From an uncultured Pelagibacteraceae bacterium (GTDB lineage Bacteria; Pseudomonadota; Alphaproteobacteria; Pelagibacterales; AG-422-B15): 62,180 bases of DNA. The notes below the pieces were generated by a model that did no database searches, had not been told where the DNA came from, and saw only the letters and a program-made list of their open reading frames with translations. The stretch spans positions 1-62,180 of the forward strand of contig CABWZX010000003.1 in the NCBI GenBank assembly GCA_902510025.1, given 5' to 3'. Shown here piece after piece: positions 41,935 through 55,334 of the stretch. A program made the position numbers and the translations under genes. Position 1 is the stretch's first letter; the number at the start of each line of letters is the position of its first letter.

Positions 41935-43125
41935 ATGGCTAAAGAAAAATTCGATCGAAGTAAACCACACTGTAACGTTGGAACTATCGGTCACGTGGAT
42001 CATGGTAAAACTACTTTGACTGCGGCAATTACAAAAGTATTATCTGAAACAGGTGGAGCTGAATTTACAGCTTATGATTCTATCGATAAGGCACCAGAAG
42101 AAAAAGAACGTGGGATTACAATTTCTACAGCTCACGTTGAATATACAACTGATGCAAGGCACTATGCTCACGTTGACTGTCCTGGTCACGCGGACTATGT
42201 AAAAAATATGATTACTGGAGCAGCTCAAATGGATGGAGCTATTCTTGTTGTTAATGCCGCTGATGGTCCAATGCCTCAAACAAGAGAGCATATCCTTCTT
42301 GCTCGTCAAGTTGGCGTTCCTGCAATTGTTGTTTATTTAAACAAAGTTGATCAAGTTGATGACGCTGAGTTGCTTGAATTAGTTGAAGTGGAAATCAGAG
42401 ACATATTAAATGAATATGAATTTCCTGGAGACACAACTCCAATCGTAAAAGGATCAGCTCTAGCGGCAGTTGAAGGTAGAGATGATGAAATGGGAAAGAA
42501 TTCAATCAATGAGTTAATGAAGGCTGTAGACGAACATATTCCTCAACCTGAAAGAGATAAGGATAAGCCATTCCTTATGCCTATTGAGGACGTTTTCTCA
42601 ATTTCTGGTCGTGGTACAGTTTGCACTGGAAGAGTTGAAAGCGGAGTTGTTAAAGTTGGAGAAGAACTTGAGATCGTAGGTATCAAGGATACTCAAAAAA
42701 CGACTTGTACTGGAGTAGAGATGTTCAGAAAGCTTCTTGATACAGGAGAAGCAGGAGACAATATTGGAGCTCTTCTAAGGGGAGTTGAGAGAGATCAAGT
42801 TGAGAGAGGCCAAGTGCTTGCTCACCCTGGATCTATTACTCCTCATACTAAATTTAAATGTGAAGCTTATGTTTTAAAGAAAGAAGAAGGCGGACGTCAT
42901 ACACCTTTCTTTACAAATTATAGACCTCAGTTTTATTTCAGAACAACTGATGTAACTGGTGTGTGTCAGCTTCCTGAAGGAACAGAGATGGTTATGCCTG
43001 GTGACAACATTGCGATGGAAGTTGAATTAATAGCTCCAATTGCAATGGACAAAGGAGTTCGTTTTGCGATTAGAGAAGGTGGTCGTACAGTGGGTTCTGG
43101 AGTAGTAACAGACATTATCTCATAA
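41935..43125 (+). CDS. tuf: Elongation factor Tu
   Basis: [36 protein letters not shown]-track start 41833 lies inside tRNA-Gly, so the start is corrected to 41935. Confidence 0.98.
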   Translation: MAKEKFDRSKPHCNVGTIGHVDHGKTTLTAAITKVLSETGGAEFTAYDSIDKAPEEKERGITISTAHVEYTTDARHYAHVDCPGHADYVKNMITGAAQMDGAILVVNAADGPMPQTREHILLARQVGVPAIVVYLNKVDQVDDAELLELVEVEIRDILNEYEFPGDTTPIVKGSALAAVEGRDDEMGKNSINELMKAVDEHIPQPERDKDKPFLMPIEDVFSISGRGTVCTGRVESGVVKVGEELEIVGIKDTQKTTCTGVEMFRKLLDTGEAGDNIGALLRGVERDQVERGQVLAHPGSITPHTKFKCEAYVLKKEEGGRHTPFFTNYRPQFYFRTTDVTGVCQLPEGTEMVMPGDNIAMEVELIAPIAMDKGVRFAIREGGRTVGSGVVTDIIS

Positions 43126-43129
43126 CTGG

Positions 43130-43205
43130 AGGAGTGTAGCTCAACTGGTAGAGCACCGGTCTCCAAAACCGGGGGTTGGGGGTTCGAGTCCCTTCGCTCC
43201 TGCCA
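43130..43205 (+). tRNA. tRNA-Trp (anticodon CCA), CCA 3' end encoded
   Basis: AGGAGTGTAGCTCAACTGGTAGAGCACCGGTCTCCAAAACCGGGGGTTGGGGGTTCGAGTCCCTTCGCTCCTGCCA. Confidence 0.95.
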
Positions 43206-43220
43206 TTTAGGTGAAAAACT

Positions 43221-43409
43221 ATGAAACCATTTAAGTTTATTCAAGAAGTGAGAAGAGAAGGAGCCAAAGTAACTTGGCCAACTTCTAGAGAAACCTTTAC
43301 GGGCTCAATTATGGTTGTAATTATGACAATTATTGCTGCTATTTTTTTTCTGATTATTGATCAAATTTTTAGTTTTGGCTTAGATAAATTAATAGGATTA
43401 GCAACATAA
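43221..43409 (+). CDS. secE: Preprotein translocase subunit SecE
   Basis: FIQEVRREGAKVTWPTSRETFTGSIMVV plus one TM helix; upstream of nusG. Confidence 0.95.
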   Translation: MKPFKFIQEVRREGAKVTWPTSRETFTGSIMVVIMTIIAAIFFLIIDQIFSFGLDKLIGLAT

Positions 43410-43943
43410 ATGTCACATAAGTGGTACATAGTTCATGCATATTCAGGCTTTGAAAAGAAGGTTGCCGCTACAATAATTGAACAGGCAAAGTCTAAGAGTA
43501 TTGATTCAAGTTTTAGTGAAGTAATTGTTCCCACTGAAGAAGTGATAGAGGTAAAAAAAGGAAAAAAAAGAAATTCTGAAAGAAAATTTTTTCCTGGATA
43601 TGTTTTAGCAAAAATGGAAATGAATGATCAAACCTATCATATGGTTAAAAGCTTGCCAAAAGTAAGTGGGTTTTTAGGCCACACGCAGGGAAAACCTTCG
43701 CCAGTATCTGAAACTGAGATAAATAAAATTTTACAAGATATCGAAGATGGTGTAGCTAAACCAAAGCCATCAATTACTTTTGAGATAGGAGAGCAAATAA
43801 GGGTAAGCGACGGTCCATTTGCATCATTTAATGGTTTAATAGAAGAGATAGACGAAGAGAGGTCGCGGATTAAAGTATCTGTATCAATTTTTGGAAGATC
43901 GACACCAGTAGAACTTGAATATACACAAGTGGAGAAAGTGTAA
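43410..43943 (+). CDS. nusG: Transcription antitermination protein NusG
   Basis: KWYIVHAYSGFEKKVA; FFPGYVLAKMEM; VSDGPFASFNGLIEEID KOW domain. Confidence 0.97.
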   Translation: MSHKWYIVHAYSGFEKKVAATIIEQAKSKSIDSSFSEVIVPTEEVIEVKKGKKRNSERKFFPGYVLAKMEMNDQTYHMVKSLPKVSGFLGHTQGKPSPVSETEINKILQDIEDGVAKPKPSITFEIGEQIRVSDGPFASFNGLIEEIDEERSRIKVSVSIFGRSTPVELEYTQVEKV

Positions 43944-43946
43944 CTT

Positions 43947-44375
43947 ATGGCAAAAGAAGTAGAAGGTAAATTAAAATTGCAGGTACCTGCAGGCCAAGCG
44001 AATCCATCCCCACCTGTTGGACCCGCATTAGGACAACGGGGTTTGAATATAATGGACTTTTGCAAAGTTTTTAATGATAAAAGCAAAGGAGAACAGCCTG
44101 GAGTAATGCTTCCAGTTGTAGTTACTTATTACACTGATAAGAGCTTCACAATGGAGATCAAATTACCTCCTGCATCATTTTTCATAAAAGAGGCTTTAAA
44201 AATTAAAAAAGGATCTAAAGAGCCAGGGCGAGATATTATTTCTTCTATATCTATGAGCCAGTGTAAAGATATTGCTGAGAAGAAACTAAAAGATCTGAAT
44301 GCCAACACTGTAGAACAAGGTTTAAAAATTATTGTAGGTTCAGCTCGATCTATGGGAATTGAGGTAACAAAATAA
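43947..44375 (+). CDS. rplK: 50S ribosomal protein L11
   Basis: [32 protein letters not shown]. Confidence 0.97.
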   Translation: MAKEVEGKLKLQVPAGQANPSPPVGPALGQRGLNIMDFCKVFNDKSKGEQPGVMLPVVVTYYTDKSFTMEIKLPPASFFIKEALKIKKGSKEPGRDIISSISMSQCKDIAEKKLKDLNANTVEQGLKIIVGSARSMGIEVTK

Positions 44376-44376
44376 A

Positions 44377-45060
44377 ATGAATAAGAGATTAAAGAAGATT
44401 TTTAGTGAAAATGATTTTGAAAAAAAATTTAATATCGATGAAGCTATAGAACTAGCAATAAATGCTGCTACGACTAAATTTGATGAAACAATTGATATCT
44501 GCGTGAATTTAAATATTGATCCTAAAAATGGAGAACAAAATGTTCGAGGTACAATAAAATTGCCAAAAAGTTTAGGTAAAAAAGTCAGAGTTTGTGTTTT
44601 CTCTAAAGAAGATAAACATCAAGAAGCAAAAGATGCAGGAGCAGATATTGTTGGGGGCGATGAACTGATAGAAAAAGTTGAAGGTGGTTTTACCGATTTT
44701 GATCGATGTATCTCTACTCCAGATATGATGTCAAAAGTTGGAAAATTAGGAAAGGTTCTAGGTCCACGCAGTTTGATGCCAAACCCAAAATTAGGGAGCG
44801 TGACGAATGATCTAAAGAAAGCAGTAGAAGATGCGAAAGCAGGAGAAATTGAATATAAAAATAGTGACACTCTAGTTCAAGCTGGTGTTGGAAAATCAAG
44901 TTTTGATAAAGAAGAAATTAAAAAGAATATTATTTTTTTTGTTGAAAAAATTTCTAAAGATAGACCTTCTGGAATCAAGGGTGATTTTATTAAAACAATA
45001 TTTATAAGTTCAACCATGGGTCCAGGAATTAATGTTGATTTAGGATCAATTGGAAATTAA
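44377..45060 (+). CDS. rplA: 50S ribosomal protein L1
   Basis: GKVLGPRSLMPNPKLGSVT; position between rplK and rplJ. Confidence 0.96.
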   Translation: MNKRLKKIFSENDFEKKFNIDEAIELAINAATTKFDETIDICVNLNIDPKNGEQNVRGTIKLPKSLGKKVRVCVFSKEDKHQEAKDAGADIVGGDELIEKVEGGFTDFDRCISTPDMMSKVGKLGKVLGPRSLMPNPKLGSVTNDLKKAVEDAKAGEIEYKNSDTLVQAGVGKSSFDKEEIKKNIIFFVEKISKDRPSGIKGDFIKTIFISSTMGPGINVDLGSIGN

Positions 45061-45065
45061 AAGCT

Positions 45066-45572
45066 ATGAAGAGAGAAGAAAAAAAGAATTTTGTAGAAAA
45101 CCTAAAGACTACTTTAAGTGAAAATAGCCTTGTATTGGTCTTTCATTATCGTGGTATGTCTATGACTGATATGACTGATTTAAGAGTGCAATCATTTAAT
45201 GCGGGTTGCAACATCAAAGTAACAAAGAATAGATTAACTAAGTTAGCATTAGCAGACACTGAAAAATCAGAGTTAGCGAGTTTCTTTGATGGTCCTACTG
45301 CAATAGCATATTCAAATGATCCTGTAGAATTAACTAAATTACTTTCAAATTTTGCGAAAAATAACAGTAACTTAGTTATTCTAGGCGGAATAATGAATAA
45401 TGAAATTTTAAGTGTTGAAAAAATTGAAATTTTATCTAAATTGCCATCTCTCGAAGAAGCAAGGGCACAATTGATAGGATTATTACAGACACCGGCGCAA
45501 AGAATTGCAACTATTTTGAATGCGCCATCAGGTGATCTAGCTAGAGTATTTAATGCTTATGGATCAAAGTAA
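45066..45572 (+). CDS. rplJ: 50S ribosomal protein L10
   Basis: LVLVFHYRGMSMTDMTDLR; KVTKNRLTKLAL; operon context. Confidence 0.95.
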   Translation: MKREEKKNFVENLKTTLSENSLVLVFHYRGMSMTDMTDLRVQSFNAGCNIKVTKNRLTKLALADTEKSELASFFDGPTAIAYSNDPVELTKLLSNFAKNNSNLVILGGIMNNEILSVEKIEILSKLPSLEEARAQLIGLLQTPAQRIATILNAPSGDLARVFNAYGSK

Positions 45573-45595
45573 TTTAATTATGAAAGGGAAATAAT

Positions 45596-45973
45596 ATGGC
45601 TGACCTCCAACAAATCGTAGATAATCTTTCTGACTTAACAGTCATTGAGGCTGCGGAATTATCAAAAATGTTAGAAGAAAAGTGGGGAGTTAGCGCTGCT
45701 GCTCCTGTTGCTGCAGCTGCAGCTGGCGTTGCGCCTGCTGGTGAAGCTGCCGCTGAAGAAAAAGATGAATTTACAATCGTTCTAGCTGCTGCAGGAGATA
45801 AGAAGATTAATGTTATTAAGGAAGTAAGAACAATTACTGGACTTGGGTTAAAAGAAGCAAAAGATCTTGTTGAAGGAGCTCCAAAAGAATTGAAGACTGG
45901 AGTTTCGAAAGATGATGCTAATAGTTTCAAGGAAAAGCTTGAAGCTGCTGGTGCAACAGTAGAACTTAAATAA
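45596..45973 (+). CDS. rplL: 50S ribosomal protein L7/L12
   Basis: Ala-rich hinge; [30 protein letters not shown]. Confidence 0.97.
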   Translation: MADLQQIVDNLSDLTVIEAAELSKMLEEKWGVSAAAPVAAAAAGVAPAGEAAAEEKDEFTIVLAAAGDKKINVIKEVRTITGLGLKEAKDLVEGAPKELKTGVSKDDANSFKEKLEAAGATVELK

Positions 45974-46037
45974 CAAATATTAGTTTTAATTTTAGAGTAG
46001 TTTGTAATGCAAACTATTATTGGGTGAGTTTACATTA

Positions 46038-49000
46038 ATGGTTAATACGTTATCTTTTACTGAACGAAAGAGAGTTCGTAAAAATTTTGGGAAACTAAAA
46101 GAAGTATCTACTTTCCCTAATCTGATTGAAATTCAGAAAAATTCCTACAATGAGTTTTTGCTAGAGGAATATAATCCTTCAGATAGACCTGATAGGGGTC
46201 TTGAGAAAGTGTTTAAAAGTGTTTTTCCTCTCGAAGACTTTTCTGGTTCAGCGCGTATTGAATATATGGAATATGATTTTCAGGAACCAAAATTTGATGT
46301 AGATGAATGTAGACAAAGAGATAAGACATATGCTGCTCCACTTAATGTAAAACTTAGGTTAATTGTCTTTGATATTGATGAGGAAACAGAATCTAGGACA
46401 GTTAAGGATATTAAAGAACAAGAGATATATTTATGTGATCTACCCTTAATGACTCAAAAAGGTACATTTATTACGAATGGAACTGAACGAGTAGTAGTAA
46501 GTCAAATGCATAGAAGTCCAGGCGTTTTCTTCGATCATGATAATGGGAAGACGCATTCAAGTGGGAAATTATTATTTGGAGCAAGAGTAATACCATATAG
46601 AGGATCATGGCTAGATATAGAATTTGATCATAAAGACATTCTTCATTGTAGAATCGATAGAAAAAAGAAAATTCCTGTAACAACTTTTTTAATGGCTATG
46701 GGGGTAAATAGAGATGATATTCTAGGTTTATTTTATAAAACAGAAAGCTATTCATTTGTTTCAAAAGATAAGAAGTGGAAAATACCTTTTAATCCAAAGA
46801 ATATAAAAACAGGGAAATTGCAAAAAAACTTAATTAATGCAGCAAGCAATAAAATAGCAATCAAACAGGGAACAAAGATTAATCCTGCAATAGCAAATAA
46901 ATTATTTAATGATGGATTAAAAAATATTTTAGTTGATGACGATGATTTGATAGGCCGTTTTGTTTCTGAAGATATTATTAATGAAAAAACTGGTGAAATT
47001 TATCTTGAGGCTTCTGATGAGATTACACTAGAATCTATTGAAAAGTTAAAAGAAGTGAAAGTTACAAAGATACCTATTCTTGAAATTGATGGAATAAATG
47101 TAGGTTCTTTTATTAGAGACACATTAAGAATTGATAAAAACTTTTCACCTGATGAAGCGGTTGTTGAAATATATAAAGTTTTAAGACCTGGTGAACCACC
47201 CAATATTGAAGCAGCATTTGAAGTTTTTAATTCATTATTTTTTAAATCAGAAAAATATGATCTTTCTGATGTTGGACGTGTCAAGATGAATTATAGGTTA
47301 AAATTGAAATGTTCAGATTCTATAACTGTTTTAAGAAGTGAAGATGTTATTTCAGTCATCAAAACTGTCACTGATTTAAGAACAGGAAAAGGAGAAGTAG
47401 ATGACATCGACCACCTTGGAAATAGAAGGGTTAGATCTGTTGGAGAACTAGTAGAAAATCAGTTTAGGATGGGTCTTATAAGAATGGAAAGATCTATTAA
47501 AGAAAGAATGAATTCTCTTGAAGTGGATGCTGCAACTCCGCAAGACATAATTAATGCTAAACCTCTAGTTGCTGCTCTTAAGGAATTTTTCGGAACATCA
47601 CAATTATCTCAGTTTATGGACCAGACAAATCCTTTAGCAGAAATTACTCATAAAAGAAGATTGTCTGCTTTAGGGCCTGGTGGGCTAAGCAGAGAAAGAG
47701 CAGGTTTTGAAGTACGTGATGTGCATCCAACTCATTATGGAAGAATTTGTCCAATTGAAACCCCTGAAGGTCCAAATATTGGGCTCATAAATAGTCTTGC
47801 TTCACATGCAAGGGTTAATAAATACGGCTTCATCGAGAGTCCATATAGAAAAGTTGTGAGTGGAAAAGTTTCTAATCAGGTTGAATATCTACCAGCTATG
47901 GAAGAGTCTAATTTTACAATAGCTCAAGCAAATAGTGAGTTAGACGAAAAAAATTGTTTTGCTACCAAATTAGTTTCATGTAGGAAGAATGGTGATTTTG
48001 TTATGACAACACCTGATGAGATAGAATATATGGATGTATCTCCTAAACAGGTTGTTTCTTGTGCTGCTTCATTAATTCCTTTTTTGGAAAATGATGATGC
48101 TAACAGAGCTTTAATGGGTTCAAACATGATGAGACAGGCAGTTCCACTAATCCAAGCTGAGTCTCCATTAGTTGGCACAGGCGTTGAGAAAACAGTAGCA
48201 GTTGATTCAGGGGTCACTATTGTGGCGAATAGAGATGGCATAGTTGATAAAATTGATGGAAAAAGGATTGTTGTAAGAGTTACTGAAAATATAAGTACAA
48301 CAGAATCTGGTGTAGATATTTACACTTTGCAAAAATTTCAAAGATCAAATCAGAGTACTTGTATTAACCAACGACCGCTGGTTAAAGTTGGAGATCAAGT
48401 TTCAAAAGGAGATATTATTGCCGATGGGCCTTCTACTCATTTTGGAGAATTAGGTTTAGGCAGAAATGTTGTGGTAGCATTCATGCCTTGGCGTGGATAT
48501 AATTTTGAGGATTCTATTTTAATTTCTGAAAAAATTGTGCAAGAAGATAAGTTTACTTCAATTCATATTGAAGAATTTGAAGTGATGTCTAGAGATACGA
48601 AATTAGGAACTGAAGAAATTACTAGAGACATTCCTAACGCAGGAGACGAAGTGCTTAGAAACTTAGATGAGGCTGGAATTGTTTATGTAGGCGCTGATGT
48701 TAATCCAGGAGATATCTTGGTGGGCAAAGTGACTCCAAAAGGAGAAAGTCCAGTTACACCTGAGGAAAAATTATTGAGAGCTATTTTTGGAGAAAAAGCA
48801 ACCGATGTTAAAGACACTTCTCTTAAGTTACCTCCTGGATCTAGCGGTACTATTGTAGATGTGAAGGTTTTCAATAGATACGGTATAGAGAAAGATGATA
48901 GAGCATTATCAATTGAAAGAGATGAGATTGAGAAATTAGCTAATGATAGAGAGGCAGAACTAGGAATATTAAATAGAAATATCAAAGAACGACTAATAAA

Positions 49001-50141
49001 ATTAATTGAAAAAAGGAATATTTCTGATGTTCCAAGTGATGTAAATAAAAATAAGACTTTTGAAAAAAATGAATTAAATGAAATTAAACTTGATAGTCTA
49101 TGGAAATTTAATTTAGAAATTGAAAAAGATCAAAATGAAATAAATGCCTTGAAGAAACAATATGACGTTGCCAGATCTGCAATCCAATCTAGGTTTGATA
49201 ATAAAGTAGATAAAGTCCAAAGAGGAGACGAGCTTCTTCCTGGAGTTATGAAAATGGTTAAAGTTTTTGTTGCAGTGAAAAGAAAGCTTCAACCAGGAGA
49301 TAAAATGGCTGGTAGACACGGAAATAAAGGAGTAATAAGTAAAATAGCGCCTGTTGAAGATATGCCTTATCTTAATGACGGAAGAACAGTTGATATTGTT
49401 TTAAACCCACTTGGAGTTCCTAGTCGAATGAATGTTGGCCAAATTCTTGAAACACATCTTGGATGGGCATGTGCAGGTATAGGTGAGATTATTAATAAGT
49501 CTTTAGCTAAATATAACCAAAGTAAAGACTTCGATTGTGTCACAGAATCGCTTGAAAAAGTTTACGGAGCAGAGCAATTTAAAAATGAAATTTCTTTGCT
49601 TTCCAAAGCAGATCAAGTGGAGTTGGCTAAAAATATTTCAAATGGCATTCCAATTAAAACACCAGTATTTGATGGAGCGACCGAATCAGAAATTACTAAG
49701 ATGTTAGGAGAAGCTGGGTTTGATAAGAGTGGGCAAACAGAGCTTTGGGATGGATTAACTGGTGAAAAGTTTGAGAGAAAAGTCACAGTTGGATACATAT
49801 ATATGCTTAAGCTTCACCATCTAGTTGATGACAAGATTCATGCGAGATCAATAGGACCTTATAGTTTAGTTACACAGCAACCTTTAGGTGGAAAGGCACA
49901 GTTTGGAGGTCAAAGATTTGGAGAGATGGAAGTTTGGGCATTAGAAGCTTATGGTGCAGCATATACTCTGCAAGAAATTTTAACTGTTAAATCTGATGAT
50001 GTTGCCGGAAGAACCAAAGTCTATGAAACAATTATCAGGGGTGAAGATGTATTTCAGTCAGGGACACCAGAGTCATTCAATGTTTTGATTAAAGAAATTA
50101 GGTCTTTAGGTCTGAATATAGAACTCTCTAATATTAATTAG
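46038..50141 (+). CDS. rpoB: DNA-directed RNA polymerase beta subunit
   Basis: [54 protein letters not shown]; start chosen at MVNTLSF. Confidence 0.98.
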   Translation: MVNTLSFTERKRVRKNFGKLKEVSTFPNLIEIQKNSYNEFLLEEYNPSDRPDRGLEKVFKSVFPLEDFSGSARIEYMEYDFQEPKFDVDECRQRDKTYAAPLNVKLRLIVFDIDEETESRTVKDIKEQEIYLCDLPLMTQKGTFITNGTERVVVSQMHRSPGVFFDHDNGKTHSSGKLLFGARVIPYRGSWLDIEFDHKDILHCRIDRKKKIPVTTFLMAMGVNRDDILGLFYKTESYSFVSKDKKWKIPFNPKNIKTGKLQKNLINAASNKIAIKQGTKINPAIANKLFNDGLKNILVDDDDLIGRFVSEDIINEKTGEIYLEASDEITLESIEKLKEVKVTKIPILEIDGINVGSFIRDTLRIDKNFSPDEAVVEIYKVLRPGEPPNIEAAFEVFNSLFFKSEKYDLSDVGRVKMNYRLKLKCSDSITVLRSEDVISVIKTVTDLRTGKGEVDDIDHLGNRRVRSVGELVENQFRMGLIRMERSIKERMNSLEVDAATPQDIINAKPLVAALKEFFGTSQLSQFMDQTNPLAEITHKRRLSALGPGGLSRERAGFEVRDVHPTHYGRICPIETPEGPNIGLINSLASHARVNKYGFIESPYRKVVSGKVSNQVEYLPAMEESNFTIAQANSELDEKNCFATKLVSCRKNGDFVMTTPDEIEYMDVSPKQVVSCAASLIPFLENDDANRALMGSNMMRQAVPLIQAESPLVGTGVEKTVAVDSGVTIVANRDGIVDKIDGKRIVVRVTENISTTESGVDIYTLQKFQRSNQSTCINQRPLVKVGDQVSKGDIIADGPSTHFGELGLGRNVVVAFMPWRGYNFEDSILISEKIVQEDKFTSIHIEEFEVMSRDTKLGTEEITRDIPNAGDEVLRNLDEAGIVYVGADVNPGDILVGKVTPKGESPVTPEEKLLRAIFGEKATDVKDTSLKLPPGSSGTIVDVKVFNRYGIEKDDRALSIERDEIEKLANDREAELGILNRNIKERLIKLIEKRNISDVPSDVNKNKTFEKNELNEIKLDSLWKFNLEIEKDQNEINALKKQYDVARSAIQSRFDNKVDKVQRGDELLPGVMKMVKVFVAVKRKLQPGDKMAGRHGNKGVISKIAPVEDMPYLNDGRTVDIVLNPLGVPSRMNVGQILETHLGWACAGIGEIINKSLAKYNQSKDFDCVTESLEKVYGAEQFKNEISLLSKADQVELAKNISNGIPIKTPVFDGATESEITKMLGEAGFDKSGQTELWDGLTGEKFERKVTVGYIYMLKLHHLVDDKIHARSIGPYSLVTQQPLGGKAQFGGQRFGEMEVWALEAYGAAYTLQEILTVKSDDVAGRTKVYETIIRGEDVFQSGTPESFNVLIKEIRSLGLNIELSNIN

Positions 50142-50151
50142 GAAAATAATT

Positions 50152-53100
50152 ATGAGTCAATCTTTAATGAATATATTTAATCCTGCGGCATCAAGAGATG
50201 ACTTTAATCAGGTAAAGATTTCAATTGCTAGTCCTGAAAGAATTTTATCATGGTCTTATGGCGAAATAAAAAAACCTGAAACAATTAATTATAGGACATT
50301 TAAACCAGAAAGAGATGGCTTGTTCTGTGCAAGAATATTTGGACCAATTAAAGATTACGAGTGCTTGTGCGGTAAATATAAGAGAATGAAGTTTAAAGGC
50401 ATTATATGTGAGAAATGTGGAGTAGAAGTAACTAAAAAAGATGTAAGAAGGGAAAGAATGGGACATATCCAATTAGCTGCCCCAGTTGCCCATATTTGGT
50501 TTCTTAAATCTTTGCCAAGCCGAATTTCATTAATGATGGATATGAAACTTAAGGATTTGGAAAAAGTTTTATATTTTGAAAAATTCATGGTTACAGAGCC
50601 AGGGTTAACTCCGCTATTCCAAAACCAATTATTGGATGAAGAAGAATTAGAATCTGCAAAGGAAGAGCATGGAGAAGATTCTTTTTCAGCTGGAATAGGA
50701 GCTGAGGCAGTAAGGAAAGTTTTAGAAAAAATTGACCTTCAGATTGAATTAGAAAATCTAAAGGTAAAATTATCTGAAACTAAAGCTGTAGCACTTTCTG
50801 AGAAGTTAATTAAGAGAATTAAGTTATTTGAAGCATTTATTAATTCTGGAAATAGGCCTGAATGGATGATTTTAACTTCAGTTCCTGTTATTCCACCTGA
50901 ATTACGACCTTTAGTTCCACTTGATGGAGGACGATTTGCATCATCTGATCTAAATGACCTCTATAGAAGAGTTATTAATAGAAATAATCGTCTCTCTCGA
51001 CTAATAGAATTAAGAGCACCTGATATTATTATTAGAAATGAAAAAAGGATGCTACAAGAATCTGTTGATGCTCTTTTTGATAATGGTAGAAGAGGAAGAA
51101 TAATTACAGGAACAAATAAAAGACCTCTGAAGTCTTTAGCGGAAATGTTAAAAGGAAAACAGGGGAGGTTTAGGCAAAATCTCTTGGGTAAAAGAGTTGA
51201 TTATTCAGGAAGATCTGTAATTGTTGTTGGTCCAGAACTTAAACTTCATCAATGTGGTCTTCCTAAGAAGATGGCAATTGAATTATTTAAACCATTTATA
51301 TATGCAAGACTTGAAGCTCTTGGATTAGCTACTACTTTAAAGCAAGCTAAGAAATTAGTTGAGAAGGAAAGGCCCGAGGTATGGGATGTACTTGATAGGG
51401 TGATTAGAGAGCATCCTATTATACTTAATAGAGCTCCTACGCTTCACAGACTTGGTGTTCAGGCCTTTGAACCAATTTTAATTGAAGGTAAAGCAATTCA
51501 ACTCCACCCATTAGTTTGCACTGCATTTAATGCAGATTTTGATGGAGACCAAATGGCAGTACATGTTCCCCTAAGTCTTGAGGCTCAATTAGAAGCAAGG
51601 GTTTTAATGATGTCCACTAATAATATTCTTAACCCTGCGAATGGAAAGCCTGTAATTGTTCCGAGTCAGGATATTGTTTTGGGAATTTATTATTTATCTC
51701 AAGAAAAAGAAAATGAGCCAGGAGAAGGATCAATTTATAAAGATATCAATGAGATCCAACAATCCTTAGAAAATAAAGCAGCAACTGTTCATACAAAAAT
51801 ATCTGTACGTATAGAACTATTTAATGATGAAGGCGTCCTTGAAACAAAAAGAGTAGATACTACTGCAGGTAGGATGCTCATATGGAATTTGCTTCCTAAA
51901 CATCCAGGCTTAAGCTTAAAGCTAGTAAATAGGTTAATTGGGAAAAAAGAGATTTCACAATTGATAGATACTGTTTACAGATATTGTGGTCAGAAAGAAA
52001 CGGTAATTTTTGCTGATCAGATTATGTCGCTTGGTTTTCACTATGCATATAAAGCAGGTATTTCTTTTGGCAAAGATGATATGATTGTCCCTGAAACAAA
52101 AACTCAACTTGTTTCTGAGACAGGAGGTCAGATAGAGAAATATGAAAAACAATATAATGATGGCCTTATAACTAATAGAGAGAAGTATAATAAGGTAATT
52201 GATGCTTGGGCAAAATGTACTGACAGAGTGGCACAAGAGATGATGAAAGAAATTTCATCAAAGAAGATTCATCCAGAAACGAAAAGGGAACAGCCTATTA
52301 ACTCTATTTATATGATGGCCAATTCAGGAGCAAGAGGATCTGCGGCTCAAATGAAACAACTATCAGGTATGAGGGGATTAATGGCCAAGCCATCAGGGGA
52401 TATTATTGAAACACCAATAATTTCAAATTTTAAGGAAGGTTTAAATGTTCTTGAATATTTTAATTCTACTCATGGAGCAAGAAAAGGGTTGGCAGATACT
52501 GCATTAAAAACAGCTAATTCTGGATACTTGACAAGAAGGCTATGTGATGTTGCACAAGATTGCACAATTTCAGAAGAAGATTGTAAAACTGATAAAGGTG
52601 TATGGGTAACGGATGTTGTTGAAGGAGGAGAAGTAATCATCTCTATTGCAGACAGAATATTAGGAAGATTTTTATTGAAGGACATAAATCATCCCTTAGA
52701 AAATAAAAATATTGTTAAAGAAGGGGATTATATTGATGAAATAATAGCTGAAAAGATTCAAGATGCTGGAGTCCAAACTGTCTATATAAGATCCCCATTA
52801 ACATGTGATTCAAGAAAAGGGATATGTGTAAAGTGTTATGGAAGAGATTTGGCTAGAGGTTTCCTAGTTAACCAAGGTGAGGCTGTTGGAATGATTGCCG
52901 CTCAATCAATAGGTGAACCAGGAACTCAGCTTACTATGAGAACTTTTCATATAGGTGGAGCTGCCCAAATAAATGATCAGTCATTCATAGAGATCAATTC
53001 TGAAGGAGTATTTAAAATTTTGAACAAGAATACTGTTGAGGATTCAAATGGAGATCTTATTGTAATGGGAAGAAATTGCCAATTGGCAATTCATGATGAT

Positions 53101-54342
53101 AACGGAAGAGAGCTTGCTAATTATAAGGTACCTTATGGTGCAAGAATTTTGGTTTCTGAAGATGAACAAATAAAAAAAGGAACTAAGATATGTGAATGGG
53201 ATCCATTTACGAATCCAGTTATTTCTGAAAAGTCTGGATTTGCAAATTACGTCGATTTAGAAGAAGGTACATCTTTAATTGAAGAGACTGAGGAAAAAAC
53301 TGGACTAACTTACACAAAGGTTAAGGATTGGAAATCTGATCCAAAAGGGTCTGATTTGAAGCCTAGGATAACGCTAAGAGATGAAAAGAGCGATGTAATA
53401 CTTCTTGCAAATGGTAATGAAGCTAGATATTTCTTACCCCCAGATTCAATTTTATCTGTAACGGACGGTCAAGAAGTTCACGCAGGTGATGTATTAGCAA
53501 GAACTCCAAAAGCAGCATCGAAAACTAAAGATATTACTGGTGGGTTACCTCGTGTTGCTGAATTATTTGAAGCAAGAAAACCAAAAGATCATGCTATCAT
53601 TTCTGAAATTTCTGGAACAATTTCTTTTGGCAAAGATATTAGAGGAAAGCAAAAAGTAATAATTGATCCAGATGATGGGGGATCACAACCCGTCGAAGTA
53701 TTAATACCTAAAGGAAAACACATATCTTATCAAGAAGGTGAAAAAATCGAAAAAGGTGATTATTTACTTGATGGGAATCCAGATCCTCATGATATTTTAC
53801 AAATACTTGGTATTGAAGCATTAGCTGAGTACTTGATCAATGAAGTTCAAGAGGTTTATCGTTTACAGGGAGTTCTTATTAACGACAAACATATTGAGGT
53901 GCTTTGTAGACAAATGCTTCAAAAAGTTCACATAATAGAATCCGGTGATAGTCAACTTGTTGTAGGTGAAGAAATTGATAGATATGAATTTTTAATGATT
54001 AATGATGAACTTAATTCTCAAAATAAGAAACCTGCTGTCTCAAAGCCAGTATTATTAGGGATTACTAAAGCTTCATTGTTAACTAGATCATTTATATCTG
54101 CGGCTTCTTTCCAAGAGACTACTAGAATACTAACTGACGCAGCTATAAAAGGTAAAGCAGATCGGCTCGAAGGGTTAAAAGAGAATGTTATTGTAGGAAG
54201 GTTAATTCCAGCAGGTACAGGAAGAACCTTCAGCCAGATAGAAAATCAGGCAAAAAAACTTGATAAGGAAGCAAAAATAGAGATAGATGCCATTCAAGCA
54301 AAAAAAGACCTAGAATCTGCTGAAATTCAGGAAAAATCATAA
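50152..54342 (+). CDS. rpoC: DNA-directed RNA polymerase beta' subunit
   Basis: [23 protein letters not shown] zinc site; [15 protein letters not shown] catalytic motif. Confidence 0.98.
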   Translation: MSQSLMNIFNPAASRDDFNQVKISIASPERILSWSYGEIKKPETINYRTFKPERDGLFCARIFGPIKDYECLCGKYKRMKFKGIICEKCGVEVTKKDVRRERMGHIQLAAPVAHIWFLKSLPSRISLMMDMKLKDLEKVLYFEKFMVTEPGLTPLFQNQLLDEEELESAKEEHGEDSFSAGIGAEAVRKVLEKIDLQIELENLKVKLSETKAVALSEKLIKRIKLFEAFINSGNRPEWMILTSVPVIPPELRPLVPLDGGRFASSDLNDLYRRVINRNNRLSRLIELRAPDIIIRNEKRMLQESVDALFDNGRRGRIITGTNKRPLKSLAEMLKGKQGRFRQNLLGKRVDYSGRSVIVVGPELKLHQCGLPKKMAIELFKPFIYARLEALGLATTLKQAKKLVEKERPEVWDVLDRVIREHPIILNRAPTLHRLGVQAFEPILIEGKAIQLHPLVCTAFNADFDGDQMAVHVPLSLEAQLEARVLMMSTNNILNPANGKPVIVPSQDIVLGIYYLSQEKENEPGEGSIYKDINEIQQSLENKAATVHTKISVRIELFNDEGVLETKRVDTTAGRMLIWNLLPKHPGLSLKLVNRLIGKKEISQLIDTVYRYCGQKETVIFADQIMSLGFHYAYKAGISFGKDDMIVPETKTQLVSETGGQIEKYEKQYNDGLITNREKYNKVIDAWAKCTDRVAQEMMKEISSKKIHPETKREQPINSIYMMANSGARGSAAQMKQLSGMRGLMAKPSGDIIETPIISNFKEGLNVLEYFNSTHGARKGLADTALKTANSGYLTRRLCDVAQDCTISEEDCKTDKGVWVTDVVEGGEVIISIADRILGRFLLKDINHPLENKNIVKEGDYIDEIIAEKIQDAGVQTVYIRSPLTCDSRKGICVKCYGRDLARGFLVNQGEAVGMIAAQSIGEPGTQLTMRTFHIGGAAQINDQSFIEINSEGVFKILNKNTVEDSNGDLIVMGRNCQLAIHDDNGRELANYKVPYGARILVSEDEQIKKGTKICEWDPFTNPVISEKSGFANYVDLEEGTSLIEETEEKTGLTYTKVKDWKSDPKGSDLKPRITLRDEKSDVILLANGNEARYFLPPDSILSVTDGQEVHAGDVLARTPKAASKTKDITGGLPRVAELFEARKPKDHAIISEISGTISFGKDIRGKQKVIIDPDDGGSQPVEVLIPKGKHISYQEGEKIEKGDYLLDGNPDPHDILQILGIEALAEYLINEVQEVYRLQGVLINDKHIEVLCRQMLQKVHIIESGDSQLVVGEEIDRYEFLMINDELNSQNKKPAVSKPVLLGITKASLLTRSFISAASFQETTRILTDAAIKGKADRLEGLKENVIVGRLIPAGTGRTFSQIENQAKKLDKEAKIEIDAIQAKKDLESAEIQEKS

Positions 54343-54351
54343 TAAATTTAG

Positions 54352-54379
54352 TTGACCTTAACTATTGATTAAGTATTAT
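54352..54379 (+). promoter_or_regulatory. Candidate sigma70-type promoter for rpsL operon
   Basis: TTGACC (54352-54357), 16-bp spacer, TATTAT (54374-54379), in the 140-bp rpoC-rpsL gap. Confidence 0.5.
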
Positions 54380-54482
54380 GCGGCATTCTTAAATAGTAGG
54401 CGGTAGAGAAATCTAAACGCTACTTTTTTAAAACTTTTTATAAAAACAAATAATTTTTGTTTATTTAATACTGGAGATTTTT

Positions 54483-55330
<848 letters not shown>

Positions 55331-55334
55331 TCAT

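Noticed and set aside
42966-43244. Minus ORF 92 aa (WQERRDSNPQPPVLETGALPVELHSS)
   Set aside because: Antisense of tRNA-Trp and the tuf 3' end; spurious.
43637-44086. Minus ORF 149 aa opposite nusG/rplK
   Set aside because: Overlaps two core genes on the opposite strand; no supportive motif.
45574-45930. Minus ORF 118 aa opposite rplL
   Set aside because: Shadow ORF from the Ala-rich L7/L12 codons; overlaps a certain gene.
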